The position numbers and the translations under genes are program-made. From UBA4732 sp002404095 (GTDB lineage Bacteria; Planctomycetota; Planctomycetia; Gemmatales; Gemmataceae), in NCBI GenBank assembly GCA_036783645.1, contig DAIPWT010000004.1, positions 1-64,000 of the forward strand: DNA of 64,000 nucleotides, written 5' to 3'. Positions 15,720-24,300 of this stretch are shown here, piece by piece (the first letter of the stretch is position 1; each line of letters opens with the position of its first letter). Under the pieces are notes generated by a model that ran no database searches, had not been told where the DNA came from, and saw nothing but the letters and a program-made list of their open reading frames with translations.

Positions 15720-16637
15720 TCACCAAGGCGCCACGCGCTGTACCCGATGATTTTCGGTATCGACGATGTGAATACTCCCTCGACTATCGACGGCCAGCGC
15801 CCACGGCCGATTCAGCCTCCCCGGCTCGCGGCCGGGGCCGCCCCAACAGCCGCGCGGCTCGCCCTTGGCCGTAAACTTCTGCACGCGGTCGTTGCCAAAC
15901 TCCACGACGTACAGGTCGCCCGCCTTGTCGAACGCCAGATCGTAGGGGTATTTCAGTTGCCCCGGCGCCGATCCGGGTTGTCCCCAAACGCGCACCAGTT
16001 CACCGTCGCGCGTGAATACCTGGATGCGGTCGTTGACGGCGTCGGCCACATAAAGGTTGCCGTCCTTCGGTCCCAGCGCCAGGGCGCGGATGCGCGAGAA
16101 TTGGCCCGGCTCCGCGCCCTCGCCGCCCCAACACTTAACGAACTTGCCAGCGGGATCGAGCTTGGTGATACGGTGGTTCTCGCCGAACTCGCCGACGTAG
16201 TAGTTGCGGTCGGCGTCCTGAACCACGTCGCTGACGTAGCCGAGTTGTCCCGGTTCACTGCCGCCTTCGCCGCCGAGGACGCGCAGCTCCTTACCTTCGG
16301 GCGAATAAATACGGATACAATGATAATGAGAATCGCTACATATTAAATTATTGTCGCGGTCGATGCTGAGACCGCTGGGCCGGCCGTTGCGGTAGTCCGG
16401 CGTACTCCACGTTTTGCCGAGATAGGCGCCGTCGCGGTCGTAGACTTGAATGCGGGCCGTGAAATCGACGATGTAAAGTCGGTCGTGGGCGTCGATGGCG
16501 ATGGCGCGCGGCCGCGCCAGGTCGCCGTCCTGGACGCCGTGCTTGCCCCAGACCAGTTCCGGCTGGGCGGGGTCGGCGAAGCAACCGGCGAAGACGAGCG
16601 GAAGCACGGCCAGTAATGCTACAGTTACGCGGTTCAT
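15720..16637 (-). CDS. NHL-repeat lipoprotein
   Basis: A 305-residue lipoprotein (signal ending VLPLVFAGC, lipidated Cys19) that folds as an NHL-type beta-propeller. At least five blades are visible: LARPRAIAIDAHDRLYIVDF, GRPSGLSIDRDNNLICSDS, LGYVSDVVQDADRNYYVGEF, ALALGPKDGNLYVADAVNDR, LKYPYDLAFDKAGDLYVVE and LNRPWALAVDSRGSIHIVDT, each followed by the RI/RVQ strand. NHL propellers bind proteins, peptides or carbohydrates; no catalytic residues are apparent. It may be transcribed alone, since an inverted repeat follows it and another precedes it. Confidence 0.88.
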   Translation of the reverse strand: MNRVTVALLAVLPLVFAGCFADPAQPELVWGKHGVQDGDLARPRAIAIDAHDRLYIVDFTARIQVYDRDGAYLGKTWSTPDYRNGRPSGLSIDRDNNLICSDSHYHCIRIYSPEGKELRVLGGEGGSEPGQLGYVSDVVQDADRNYYVGEFGENHRITKLDPAGKFVKCWGGEGAEPGQFSRIRALALGPKDGNLYVADAVNDRIQVFTRDGELVRVWGQPGSAPGQLKYPYDLAFDKAGDLYVVEFGNDRVQKFTAKGEPRGCWGGPGREPGRLNRPWALAVDSRGSIHIVDTENHRVQRVAPW

Positions 16638-16664
16638 TGTGGATGTAGGCTATCACGCCATCGC

Positions 16665-16776
16665 CCGAACTACTAGCCCTGAGCGCAAGCGAGGGGTTGT
16701 TGTCAAAAAAAAGGGCGGGGAAACCCCGCCCCTACCACGATGTTCGTGGGTAGGGGCGGGGTTTCCCCGCCCTTTT
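16665..16776. repeat. Palindrome (AAGGGCGGGG family) with a fragment of a second family
   Basis: Arms of about 31 bp at 16709-16740 and 16744-16775, one bulged base aside, pair closely around a very short loop and contain GGGCGGGGAAACCCCGCCCC. The same family occurs at 38319-38392. Just before it, 16674-16695 carries AGCCCTGAGCGCAAGCGAGG, which is identical to part of the left arm of the shc palindrome at 37168-37260, so a fragment of that other family sits here too. The stretch is the divergent-side gap between the NHL gene and the ECF sigma gene. Confidence 0.8.
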
Positions 16777-16784
16777 GGAAAGAA

Positions 16785-17423
16785 TTAGTCTCCGGCGGAG
16801 ACGTGCAGTTCGGGGAAAACGTCGGCGGACAAGCCGGCGTCGCGGATTTGTTCCGTCAGCTTCTTGACGGCCGCAAAGCGATAATTGGCCACCTGCTGCT
16901 CGGTAATGCCAAGACAAGCGGCCACGTCCCGGTTAGCCCAGCCCGCAACCCACAATAATTCCAACACCTTGAGGCGGACGTAATCCTCGCGCTCCTGGAG
17001 GCCGCGCAACAGTTGGCCTAGAGCGCGCGTCAGGGCCGCGGTTTCCAACTCCAGGCGTTCTTCCTTGCGGGCGCAGCTTGAGGCGGTCGGGTTATGGTCC
17101 AGCTGCTGGTTGAGAAGATCGCCGCCCTCAGACAGGGAGCGGAGCGGGTGCCGCCCGTTGCGGCGTAGGTGGTCGGTCAGCTTGTGCGAGGCGATGGTGA
17201 AGAGATACGTCTGTAGTTCACGGCGGTCGTCGAAGTTAGGCAGGCTGTTGAGGAAGCCAACGAAGGTTTCTTGCACCACGTCTTCGCTGGCGGAGCGGTC
17301 GCGGATGCGGCGCTGGACGAAGGCCAGCAGCCGGCCCTCATAACGGGCGATGAGGGCGTCCCAGGCGCGCGGATCGCCCTGACGGATCTGCTGAATGAGC
17401 AGGCGGTCGCTTTCGGAGGGCAT
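16785..17423 (-). CDS. ECF-type RNA polymerase sigma factor
   Basis: The 212-residue protein has sigma region 2 (IRQGDPRAWDALIARYEGRL, SASEDVVQETFVGFLNSL, ELQTYLFTIASHKLTDHLRR) and region 4 (YVRLKVLELLWVAGWANRDV, with helix-turn-helix ACLGITEQQVANYRFAAVKKL). The long region between them and the ending LQTYLF-IASHKL pattern match planctomycete-specific ECF groups. No anti-sigma gene is adjacent; the upstream neighbour is the DUF1501 gene 68 nt away on the same strand. Target promoters cannot be inferred. Confidence 0.92.
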   Translation of the reverse strand: MPSESDRLLIQQIRQGDPRAWDALIARYEGRLLAFVQRRIRDRSASEDVVQETFVGFLNSLPNFDDRRELQTYLFTIASHKLTDHLRRNGRHPLRSLSEGGDLLNQQLDHNPTASSCARKEERLELETAALTRALGQLLRGLQEREDYVRLKVLELLWVAGWANRDVAACLGITEQQVANYRFAAVKKLTEQIRDAGLSADVFPELHVSAGD

Positions 17424-17490
17424 GGCACGAGTCGCCGGGCGCGGGAATGGGGGCGCTTACGCTAGGGATAGCGTAACAATTCGGGGCGCC

Positions 17491-18897
17491 TTACGCCAGC
17501 AGCGCCTTGAGTATCTTCGGCTCGAACACATCGGTGAGCCGTTCATCGCGGCCGTTGTGCCGGTAAACGATCTTGCTATGATCCAGGCCCATTTGATGCA
17601 ACATCGTCGCGTGCAAATCGGCCGTGCTACAGCGATCCGTCACCGCCCGATAGCCGAAGTCGTCCGTCGCGCCGTACACTTGGCCGCCCTTGACGCCGCC
17701 GCCAGCCAGCCAGACGCTGAAGCCGTAGGGGTGATGATCGCGACCGTCTTTGCCCTGGGCGCCGGGCGTCCGGCCGAACTCGCCGCCCCAAAACACGAGC
17801 GTTGTTTCCAACAGACCGCGCTGCTTCAGGTCCGTAAGCAATCCGGCAATAGGTAAATCGGTCTGGTCGCAGCAGCCGCGCGTCTGGGCGGCGGCGTTGG
17901 TGTGCGCGTCCCACGGCTGGCCGGACATGAAGATTTGCACGAAGCGCACGCCGCGCTCCACCAACCGCCGGGCCATCAGGCAACGGGCGCCGTAGGGCCG
18001 CGTCGTCGGGTTGTCGAAACCGTAAAGTTGCTGGATCGGAGTTGTCTCTCTTGACACATCCAAGGCGTCCGTCGCCGCCAGCTGCATCCGGGCGGCCAGC
18101 TCGAAGCCGGAGATGCGGGCGTCCAATTCCAGCTCGCCGGGGTGGCGCGCCTTATGGTCGGCGTTGAGGTCGGACAGCAATTGCAGCCGGCCTTGTTCCA
18201 CGTCGGCGGAGCGCGGCGCCTTGGCTCTGAGGTTCAGCACTGGCACGCCTTCCGAGCGGAACGGCGTCCCCTGGTAGACCGGCGGCAGCCAACCGCTCGA
18301 CCAGTTGCGGATGCCGTCCACCGGCAGGCCGCGCGGGTCGGGCAATACGATGTACGCCGGTAGGTTTTGATTGAGCGTGCCCAGCGCGTAGGCCGCCCAG
18401 GCGCCCAGGGTTGGCCGCCCGGCCACGGTCAGGCCGGTGTGCATCATCCACAACGCCTGTTCGTGATTGCGATGGCCCGTGTACATCGAGCGGATGACGG
18501 CGATGTCGTCGGCGTGGGCGGCGGTGTGCGGCAGCGTTTCCGCGAATTCCAGGCCGGACTCGCCGTATTTGTTGAACTTGTAAGGGCATTTAAGGAGGTT
18601 GCCGGTGATCTTTTCGTCGTCGGCCGCCTCGGTGGGCGCCGGCTTGCCGTCGTACTTCGCCAATATCGGCTTGGGGTCGAGCAGATCGACGTGACTGGGT
18701 CCGCCGTGCATGAACAGCTGGATGACGGCCTTCGCTTTGGCGGGGAAGTGCGGCGACTTCGGCAGAAGGTCGGCAACCGGCGCCGTATCGCCGGCGCGGG
18801 CAAAGTCGCCGAGCAGGGCGGACAGCGCTAGACCCCCGAAGCCGCCGCCGAGGCGGGCGAGAACTTCACGGCGCGTGACCGGGGAAAGCGGGAACAT
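17491..18897 (-). CDS. DUF1501 domain protein (sulfatase-like, Tat-exported)
   Basis: A 468-residue DUF1501 protein. The N-terminus SPVTRREVLARLGGGFGGLAL carries a twin-arginine-like signal, so it is probably exported folded. Family landmarks are VIQLFMHGGPSHVDLLDPKP, AVIRSMYTGHRNHEQALWMMHTG, YIVLPDPRGLP, FVQIFMSGQPWDAHTN, FWGGEFGRTPGAQGKDGRDH and the C-terminal LHATMLHQMGLDHSKI. DUF1501 proteins are distantly related to alkaline phosphatase/sulfatase folds and in planctomycetes usually pair with cytochrome-containing DUF1553/DUF1549 proteins. Here the upstream partner is instead the phosphatase-cytochrome fusion, 19 nt away, so the two are likely one operon. ATG 18897 is chosen because it starts the signal sequence. 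Confidence 0.93.
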   Translation of the reverse strand: MFPLSPVTRREVLARLGGGFGGLALSALLGDFARAGDTAPVADLLPKSPHFPAKAKAVIQLFMHGGPSHVDLLDPKPILAKYDGKPAPTEAADDEKITGNLLKCPYKFNKYGESGLEFAETLPHTAAHADDIAVIRSMYTGHRNHEQALWMMHTGLTVAGRPTLGAWAAYALGTLNQNLPAYIVLPDPRGLPVDGIRNWSSGWLPPVYQGTPFRSEGVPVLNLRAKAPRSADVEQGRLQLLSDLNADHKARHPGELELDARISGFELAARMQLAATDALDVSRETTPIQQLYGFDNPTTRPYGARCLMARRLVERGVRFVQIFMSGQPWDAHTNAAAQTRGCCDQTDLPIAGLLTDLKQRGLLETTLVFWGGEFGRTPGAQGKDGRDHHPYGFSVWLAGGGVKGGQVYGATDDFGYRAVTDRCSTADLHATMLHQMGLDHSKIVYRHNGRDERLTDVFEPKILKALLA

Positions 18898-18916
18898 GGT
18901 GCGGCTCCTTCGGTTC

Positions 18917-19855
18917 TTAACGGTCTTTTTTCTTCGCGGGCGCATCACGGTAGACGGCGTGACAACTCAGGCAGGCGGCGTCCATCCGCTTATGCGCTTC
19001 CTCCGCGGCCGGCGCCGAAAAGGCTTTTGCCTTCGTGACGCGCAGCACGTCCTCGAACTGTTGGGCCTTATCCAGCGCATCGGCCAGCTTCGCGCGGAAG
19101 TCCTCCGGTCGCTCGGCGGTTTTCGGCAGACGTTGCAGCTCCTTAAAGTGTTCGACCAACTGCAACGCCTCATGCGGCGGATCGAGGTCCGGCTTGTCCT
19201 TCGGCGCCTTCCACTCGGCCTTGCGAATCGCTTGGAGATCCTCGAACGTCGCGTTCACATGGACCATAAAGTCCGTCAACCCTGGCGGCGGCGCCGATTC
19301 CAAGAACACGCCGGAAACTTCGTCAAGCTCTTTCGTCGTTGGCCGTTTCAACTCCTTGGGAGCGGCCCAAAGGTTGATATAATGCGGGTCGAATCCTGCT
19401 AATGTCATGCCTTCCAGCGCTTGATCGACCGTACAGTGATCGTCAAGAAAGAGGTGGGCGACGGCGGCCGCGGTCGGCCCGCGCATCGTCCCCTTGTGAC
19501 AATGGATATAAACCGGCCCTGGCAGATCGCGCACCGCTTTAGCCACTCGCAAAGCCTGTTCGCGCGTCATGCCGTCGTATCCCATCGGCAGGTGGACGTA
19601 CCGGATGCCGTGCTTATGGGCGTCTTCCAGGTCGGGCCGAGCGCCGTCCACCGAGATCACCGTTGTAACGCCGAGTTTCTCTAATGACGCGAAGCCGGCG
19701 TCACCTTGCGGCATGGCGCCTTGGTAGATGTGGTCGGACAGCCGAATCAGGTTCGGTACGCCCGCGGCATCGACCTTCGCAGGGGCGTCCGCGGGCGCGT
19801 CGGCCGCCAAGAGGGCCAAGGCGGCGAGAACAGATAGCAGACTTTTCAGGTACAT
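18917..19855 (-). CDS. Exported dual-specificity phosphatase fused to a cytochrome c'-like domain
   Basis: The 312-residue protein has a signal peptide (LKSLLSVLAALALLAADA). Residues about 33-175 form a dual-specificity/tyrosine phosphatase-like domain: LSDHIYQGAMPQGDAGFASL, TTVISVDGARPDLEDA and the active-site loop VYIHCHKGTMRGPTAAA, which fits HCx5R with Cys119 and Arg125. Residues about 200-312 are helical and end in one heme-binding CLSCH (295-299), placed at the C-terminus as in cytochrome c'. I have not seen this pairing named; it would put a Cys-dependent phosphatase and a c-type heme in one periplasmic protein. It is followed closely by the DUF1501 gene. Confidence 0.82.
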   Translation of the reverse strand: MYLKSLLSVLAALALLAADAPADAPAKVDAAGVPNLIRLSDHIYQGAMPQGDAGFASLEKLGVTTVISVDGARPDLEDAHKHGIRYVHLPMGYDGMTREQALRVAKAVRDLPGPVYIHCHKGTMRGPTAAAVAHLFLDDHCTVDQALEGMTLAGFDPHYINLWAAPKELKRPTTKELDEVSGVFLESAPPPGLTDFMVHVNATFEDLQAIRKAEWKAPKDKPDLDPPHEALQLVEHFKELQRLPKTAERPEDFRAKLADALDKAQQFEDVLRVTKAKAFSAPAAEEAHKRMDAACLSCHAVYRDAPAKKKDR

Positions 19856-19883
19856 GATATAGCCCTCGCTCCCCTGGTGAATG

Positions 19884-19902
19884 TACTCATGAACCCGGGG
19901 TA
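19884..19902. repeat. Degraded arm of the ACTCGTGAGTCC element
   Basis: TACTCATGAACCCGGGGTA resembles the right arm core TACTCGTGAGTCCGGGGT of the elements at 523-672 and 41087-41223. It lies in the 71-nt gap just upstream of the phosphatase-cytochrome gene. Similarity is short, so this is a tentative remnant. Confidence 0.4.
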
Positions 19903-19926
19903 CACCGACCCGACGCGCCTTTCCGT

Positions 19927-21192
19927 TTAATCCGCTTCTTCCGCCAGCCGCACCGCGTCGCCTGTCTGCAAGCCTTGGCCGTTTTTCGTGATGAACAGAG
20001 TCTCTTCGATCTTACCCGCCCATTTACCTTCCGGGTCTTTCAACTGGAGAATCGCGACCTGATGCAGTACACGATCGTGAACGCCGACGATGGCGGTCAG
20101 CCGGCGAACCGTGCCGACCGTCTGTTCCTCTTTGCCGTCGGCGCTCTTCACGGTCTTGACGTCCTCCACGATCTCAACGCTCGGCGGATCTTGGTCCTCC
20201 AGTAAGGCGGTTTCGGGCAAAGCCAGATAGTCCTTGCCCGGCAGCGTCAGCACACGGACGCGCTGCACGACGTTGCCGCGTAAGTGCGCTTCCTTGTTGG
20301 GAAAACGCACTTTCACCGCGAAGCAACCCGTCTCCGGCTCGGCTTGGGGCGCGATGAAGACGACGCGGCCTGGCGCGTCGGCCGTCCGCACTTCGTCGGC
20401 TTTTTCATCCAGTCCGCCGGCCCCCGCGTTCTGGTCCAGCTTGAGGCCGACGGCCACCCGCTGCGATACGAAACTCAAAACGTCGATCTGGTCTTCGAGA
20501 TCGACGACGACGGCGATTTCCGCGCCAATTGCTAGCGTCTGGCCGAGCGCCACCTGGACGCGGCCGAGCCGGCCCTTGCGCGGCGTGGTCAGCTTATACA
20601 GCTGGAGCTGTTTGTTTCCCGCGTCAACAGTCTTGGCGGCTTGGTTCAACTTTAGTTCCGCGGAGGCTAGATCGGAGCGGGCCTTCGTCTCGGCGCCTTG
20701 CCTCGTTTTCATTTCGATGACGGTCGCCAGCGCGGGCTCATTCCGTTTCAAGGTCTCATAAGCCGTGAGTTGGTCGGACGCGAGGCTTAGGGCGATCTGG
20801 GCCTGTGCCTTATCCTGCTTGGCGGTTTGCACGGCCGATTCCGCGTTGCTCACATTGAGGCGGCCTAGGTAGTCGTCCAGTTTGGCGATCACCTCCCCGA
20901 ATGTCACTTCGTCGCCCTCGTGAATGGGTTCGCCGGCGGCGTTTTCCAACAGAGAGACAACGCGCCCTTCGATGGGGGCGGTGATATGGACGATGCACTC
21001 CGGCGGCGGTTGGGTGGTTCCGACGAGTTCCGTCCATTGTTCGAGGACGACGCTACTGGCCGGCTCCCATTTGACCGGAGCGGCCGGCGTCGTCTCTGGC
21101 TTCGGAGGCTGGGTGCAACCCGCCAGCAAGGCGGTGAGCAATCCAGACGCCAGGATGAAACGAGAGAGACGGCGAGAATAAGACGGCGTCAT
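19927..21192 (-). CDS. Efflux periplasmic adaptor lipoprotein (HlyD/RND type)
   Basis: The 421-residue protein is a membrane fusion protein linking an inner-membrane pump to an outer channel. It has a lipoprotein signal (ASGLLTALLAGC), a lipoyl-like domain (VHITAPIEGRVVSLLENAAGE with IHEGDEVTFGEVIAKLDD), a coiled-coil hairpin about residues 110-195 (AESAVQTAKQDKAQAQIAL) and the second lipoyl half (LTTPRKGRLGRVQVALGQTL), followed by the beta-barrel region with ASN-type VRVLTLPGKDYLALPETAL. The gene follows the TolC-type gene across a palindrome. No pump gene follows, so its partner is encoded elsewhere or lost. Confidence 0.9.
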   Translation of the reverse strand: MTPSYSRRLSRFILASGLLTALLAGCTQPPKPETTPAAPVKWEPASSVVLEQWTELVGTTQPPPECIVHITAPIEGRVVSLLENAAGEPIHEGDEVTFGEVIAKLDDYLGRLNVSNAESAVQTAKQDKAQAQIALSLASDQLTAYETLKRNEPALATVIEMKTRQGAETKARSDLASAELKLNQAAKTVDAGNKQLQLYKLTTPRKGRLGRVQVALGQTLAIGAEIAVVVDLEDQIDVLSFVSQRVAVGLKLDQNAGAGGLDEKADEVRTADAPGRVVFIAPQAEPETGCFAVKVRFPNKEAHLRGNVVQRVRVLTLPGKDYLALPETALLEDQDPPSVEIVEDVKTVKSADGKEEQTVGTVRRLTAIVGVHDRVLHQVAILQLKDPEGKWAGKIEETLFITKNGQGLQTGDAVRLAEEAD

Positions 21193-21213
21193 GGGGATGT
21201 CTCAAGGGTGCAT

Positions 21214-21288
21214 CATGGTGGGCCGCTCGCTCCGCGAGCGGCTTGGCCCNNNNNNNNNNGCCGCTCGCGGAGCGAGCGGCCCACCATG
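21214..21288. repeat. Perfect 29-bp inverted repeat containing a 10-N assembly gap
   Basis: Arms 21214-21242 and 21260-21288 are perfectly complementary over 29 bp (GGGCCGCTCGCTCCGCGAGC and complement). The loop contains ten undetermined bases (21250-21259), an assembly gap exactly where a hairpin would stop sequencing or scaffolding. The true loop length is therefore unknown. The inner palindrome CGCTCGC/GCGAGCG resembles the CACTCGCTCCGCGAGTG core of the repeat at 40339-40453. It separates the TolC-type gene from the adaptor gene. Confidence 0.85.
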
Positions 21289-21292
21289 AATC

Positions 21293-22639
21293 TTAGGGAG
21301 CGGGGCACGGCCCGACAGCCGTCGCGGGATCACCAAGGGCGGCGGCCAGATCGGCGACAGCCTGACGGACCTCGAATTGAGCGTCGAGAAGGCCGTCGTG
21401 AGCCTTAATCGCCTTCCGCTGCACGTCCAGGATTTGCAAGGCGCCCACGGTCGGGTCGCCAATATCAAACAACAACTGGACGTCCTTCAGGTTCGTGTCC
21501 AGATTCGGCAGCACGTCGCGGGTATACGTTTCGGCCCAGGCCCGCGCCTGCGCCAGCCGCGTCAGGGCTGCCTCGATTTGCTGGTCGATCTGCACGTCCA
21601 CCTGGCGAAGATCGAGCGCGGCGCGGGCCTTCTCCGCCTGGCGCTGCAACACGAGACCGCGATGGGCGTTTAGCACCGGCAGCGGCATACTGACCATGGC
21701 GCCGACGTTATTGATACTGGAATTATCAAATTCATAGGTGGGGCCGGCGGTCACATTGCCGTAGCGGTTGGCGACCTCCAAACGCAGCAGGGCGTCGGCC
21801 TCGGCGATGGCGACCTCCCGGGCGTGGCGATCCGGCCGGTGTTCGCGAGCCGTTTCCGCCAGCGCGGGCGCCAAACCAGGCGGCAGCGGCGGCGCGATCA
21901 GGTCTCCTTGCAAGTCAAACGCCCCGCCGCCTACGACGCCGAGGGCGGAGCGAAGATCATTCCACGCCGTTGCCAAGGCAGTCCGGCTTTGGCCGAGTTG
22001 GGCGCGGGCGTCATCAAGCTCGCTGCGCAGGATGATGAGATCGGCGGGCTTCTGTTTACCCGCGTCGACCAAATTCTGGGTCTTCCCGACCGTTTTCCGG
22101 TCCAGTTCAATGGTATCAAGGACAAGTTGATTCTTTTGAAAGCGATACACGACGGCGTCGAAGGCGCGGATAGTGCGCACCGCCAACGTCGTTTCCTGGG
22201 CGGCGATTTCCCAATCGGTGCGCGTTAGAACGGCGCTGGCGGCGGCCTTGCGGAACTTGCCTTGGCCGCGGAGTTCCAATTCCAACAACACGGTGGTCTC
22301 GAAGGGCGTCCGATTCGTCGTGCCGGCCGACGCGGGGAAGGCGGAGCGCACGCGGTTTTCCCAAAGGGGATTGAACGGATAAGCGCGGGCGATGACCACG
22401 CCAGCGGCGGCGATGCCATGCTGTTGGCGCATCGCGGCGATCTCGGGATTCTGCTGAAGCGCCAGGCGAATGGCGCCATTTAGGGAAAGGGGGGCAGTTG
22501 CGAGGACCGGGGCGGGTAGTTCCGTCGGGGCGGGCGGCGCGGCCGCGACGGTCCAGGCCGCCGTTAGAGTGGCGACGAAACCGGCGATCCATACGGCGAC
22601 CTGGAGCGGCGATTTACGGTAAACCTTGGTTGTCGCCAT
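21293..22639 (-). CDS. TolC-family outer membrane efflux channel (CzcC-like)
   Basis: A 448-residue outer-membrane factor. After a signal peptide (VAVWIAGFVATLTAAWTVAAA) come two TolC-like repeats: SLNGAIRLALQQNPEIAAMRQQ with helical stretches up to about 235, and the second half with AREVAIAEADALLRLEVANRYG, GAMVSMPLPVLNAHRG and IDQQIEAALTRLAQARAWAETY. The NRTPFETTVLLELELRGQGK strand region fits the barrel insertion. Transcribed ahead of the adaptor gene on the same strand. The substrate is unknown; CzcC-like sequence flavour hints at metal efflux but no metal-binding motif proves it. Confidence 0.88.
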   Translation of the reverse strand: MATTKVYRKSPLQVAVWIAGFVATLTAAWTVAAAPPAPTELPAPVLATAPLSLNGAIRLALQQNPEIAAMRQQHGIAAAGVVIARAYPFNPLWENRVRSAFPASAGTTNRTPFETTVLLELELRGQGKFRKAAASAVLTRTDWEIAAQETTLAVRTIRAFDAVVYRFQKNQLVLDTIELDRKTVGKTQNLVDAGKQKPADLIILRSELDDARAQLGQSRTALATAWNDLRSALGVVGGGAFDLQGDLIAPPLPPGLAPALAETAREHRPDRHAREVAIAEADALLRLEVANRYGNVTAGPTYEFDNSSINNVGAMVSMPLPVLNAHRGLVLQRQAEKARAALDLRQVDVQIDQQIEAALTRLAQARAWAETYTRDVLPNLDTNLKDVQLLFDIGDPTVGALQILDVQRKAIKAHDGLLDAQFEVRQAVADLAAALGDPATAVGPCPAP

Positions 22640-22845
22640 GATCCATTGATCTCTTTCGGTTTCCCACCAGACCCGACAGAAGACGGCTCAGAAGGTGCGC
22701 GATCTTTCCACGCGCGACGATTCGGTCACTTGTATGTTATCGGCCGAGTTTGGCGCGGGCGTCAACTTAAAGGGGATTTTATCGAATGAAAACACCGGCT
22801 CACGGATTTTCGGTAGAGTTGCCGGGCCGAAAGGGACGATAGGGG

Positions 22846-24297
22846 TCACTTCTTCATCATAAGCTCATACGTCGGCGTGATGTCATTTTCCGTTAGGTGA
22901 TTGTCATTGTTGGCCGTCAGGCCAGGGAAGGACATACATCTCAAGATTGCCCGGTCGCCGACAACATGATAATCGAAGGCTCTGCCGGTCACAGGATCGA
23001 GCGGTACGGGCACGTCCTTGATTTCCTCCAACGATGGGGGCAATTTGCCATCATGGCCGGCGGCGTAGAGGCGCACCGCTTCGACGCAGCGGAGGGCGGC
23101 GATGCGTCGGTCGATACAGGCACGGAAGGGATATATGTGGGTCACGCCAAGCAAAAATAAGTTGGGCAGCGGAATGACCGGCGCGTCCTTACCCTCTACC
23201 AACTCATTGACCCGTTTCGTCGCTTCTTCTATCCGTAAGCGCCCCTCGTTGTAAGGAAGAGTTTCCAGCTTCAAATACTCGTCAAGGATTTGATCGTAGT
23301 ATCGGAGTCCAACCAACAGACCGACTTGGAAGTCCGGCATGGCATCGACCAATTCTTTCGGTCGGCCCTGGTCGATGAGGATCTTCTTCGCGGCCTCGTG
23401 TTGTGGCGCTAGGTCGAGGGCCAGCCGCTCCTTGGTCGTGGCTCGCAGCAAGTCACTGTTCTGATCTCCCAGAAACTGAAGTGCCTTTTCGACCTGTTCC
23501 GGCGTGAACGGCTTGGCGTTGAGGTCGGCGGCCGCTTCGGCCATGCCGGGAAACGTCCCATAGACGCCGACTCTCTCGCCCTGCAGCGCCTTGCGCAAGT
23601 CGATGAACGGCCGCGGCAGGTCGGTCAGAGACCAATATAGGCTGGGGGCGTTCGGCTGCTGGATGAACTCTTCCAACCGTGTTTCCATAAGCGATGTGCA
23701 GGCCGTGCCGACCAACGCGCTATCGAGCCTCGGTTTCTCGGCGAGGGATCGAGCCGCGGCGAAGCCTGTTTGTAGCGTTCGCGCCGCCTTGCCCGGTTGC
23801 CCCTCCGCCACTTCAAATCGAGTACGCAAGGAAAGTAGTGTGACAATTGCGTACATTCCCGCGTCGTCGCACGATAACACTTCGCTGTCCAACACGGCGG
23901 AGCCTTTCTTACGAAGCTCCTTGGTCAGCCCCCAATCGCATTGCTCGCTACGGGCGCCGGCCTCGACTTCCCGAAACGTCGTCACGCACTTCTTGAGGTA
24001 CTTGCCCACATCCGCACGAGGAAATTCCTTCAGCGGCACGGTCAGCCATTCCTCTATGTCGGCAAACCAGTCGTCCTCCGGCCGCACGTCTTTCATCAAA
24101 TTTTTGACGGCCCGGCGGTAATGCGTGACGGCGTTGCCGGGGATCGTGTCGCGCAACTCCGGCAGTAACGGATATTTCAGGGCCGGCGCCGGCGCCGCCG
24201 CCGGGTGCAGAACGAGGGGGATGGGATGAACATCGCCCTCGGCCGCGACGATCGCGGCCGCGACAAGGACGATAATAAAGACCGTAACAGTGCGCAT
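22846..24297 (-). CDS. Exported protein of unknown function, tandem paralogue 2
   Basis: Not recognised. The 483-residue protein has a signal peptide (TVFIIVLVAAAIVAAEG) and no further membrane segment. It is a clear paralogue of the gene immediately upstream (24301-25752, same length of 483): shared blocks include YPLLPELRDTIPGNAVTHYR, SLYWSLTDLPRPFIDLRKAL, AAKKILIDQGRPKELVDAMP and RIAALRCVEAVRLYAAGHDG. The last of these resembles the helical segment that follows pilin-like or secretin-like domains in planctomycete proteins ending with a predicted-value field (PLDPVTGRAFDYHVVGDRAIL). The two genes are 3 nt apart, so they are co-transcribed. Confidence 0.8.
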   Translation of the reverse strand: MRTVTVFIIVLVAAAIVAAEGDVHPIPLVLHPAAAPAPALKYPLLPELRDTIPGNAVTHYRRAVKNLMKDVRPEDDWFADIEEWLTVPLKEFPRADVGKYLKKCVTTFREVEAGARSEQCDWGLTKELRKKGSAVLDSEVLSCDDAGMYAIVTLLSLRTRFEVAEGQPGKAARTLQTGFAAARSLAEKPRLDSALVGTACTSLMETRLEEFIQQPNAPSLYWSLTDLPRPFIDLRKALQGERVGVYGTFPGMAEAAADLNAKPFTPEQVEKALQFLGDQNSDLLRATTKERLALDLAPQHEAAKKILIDQGRPKELVDAMPDFQVGLLVGLRYYDQILDEYLKLETLPYNEGRLRIEEATKRVNELVEGKDAPVIPLPNLFLLGVTHIYPFRACIDRRIAALRCVEAVRLYAAGHDGKLPPSLEEIKDVPVPLDPVTGRAFDYHVVGDRAILRCMSFPGLTANNDNHLTENDITPTYELMMKK

Positions 24298-24300
24298 TGG

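Noticed and set aside
19380..19400. A GGGTCGAATCC string suggesting a tRNA T-arm
   Set aside because: It lies inside the phosphatase-cytochrome coding region and no acceptor or anticodon stem surrounds it. No tRNA gene was found in the window.
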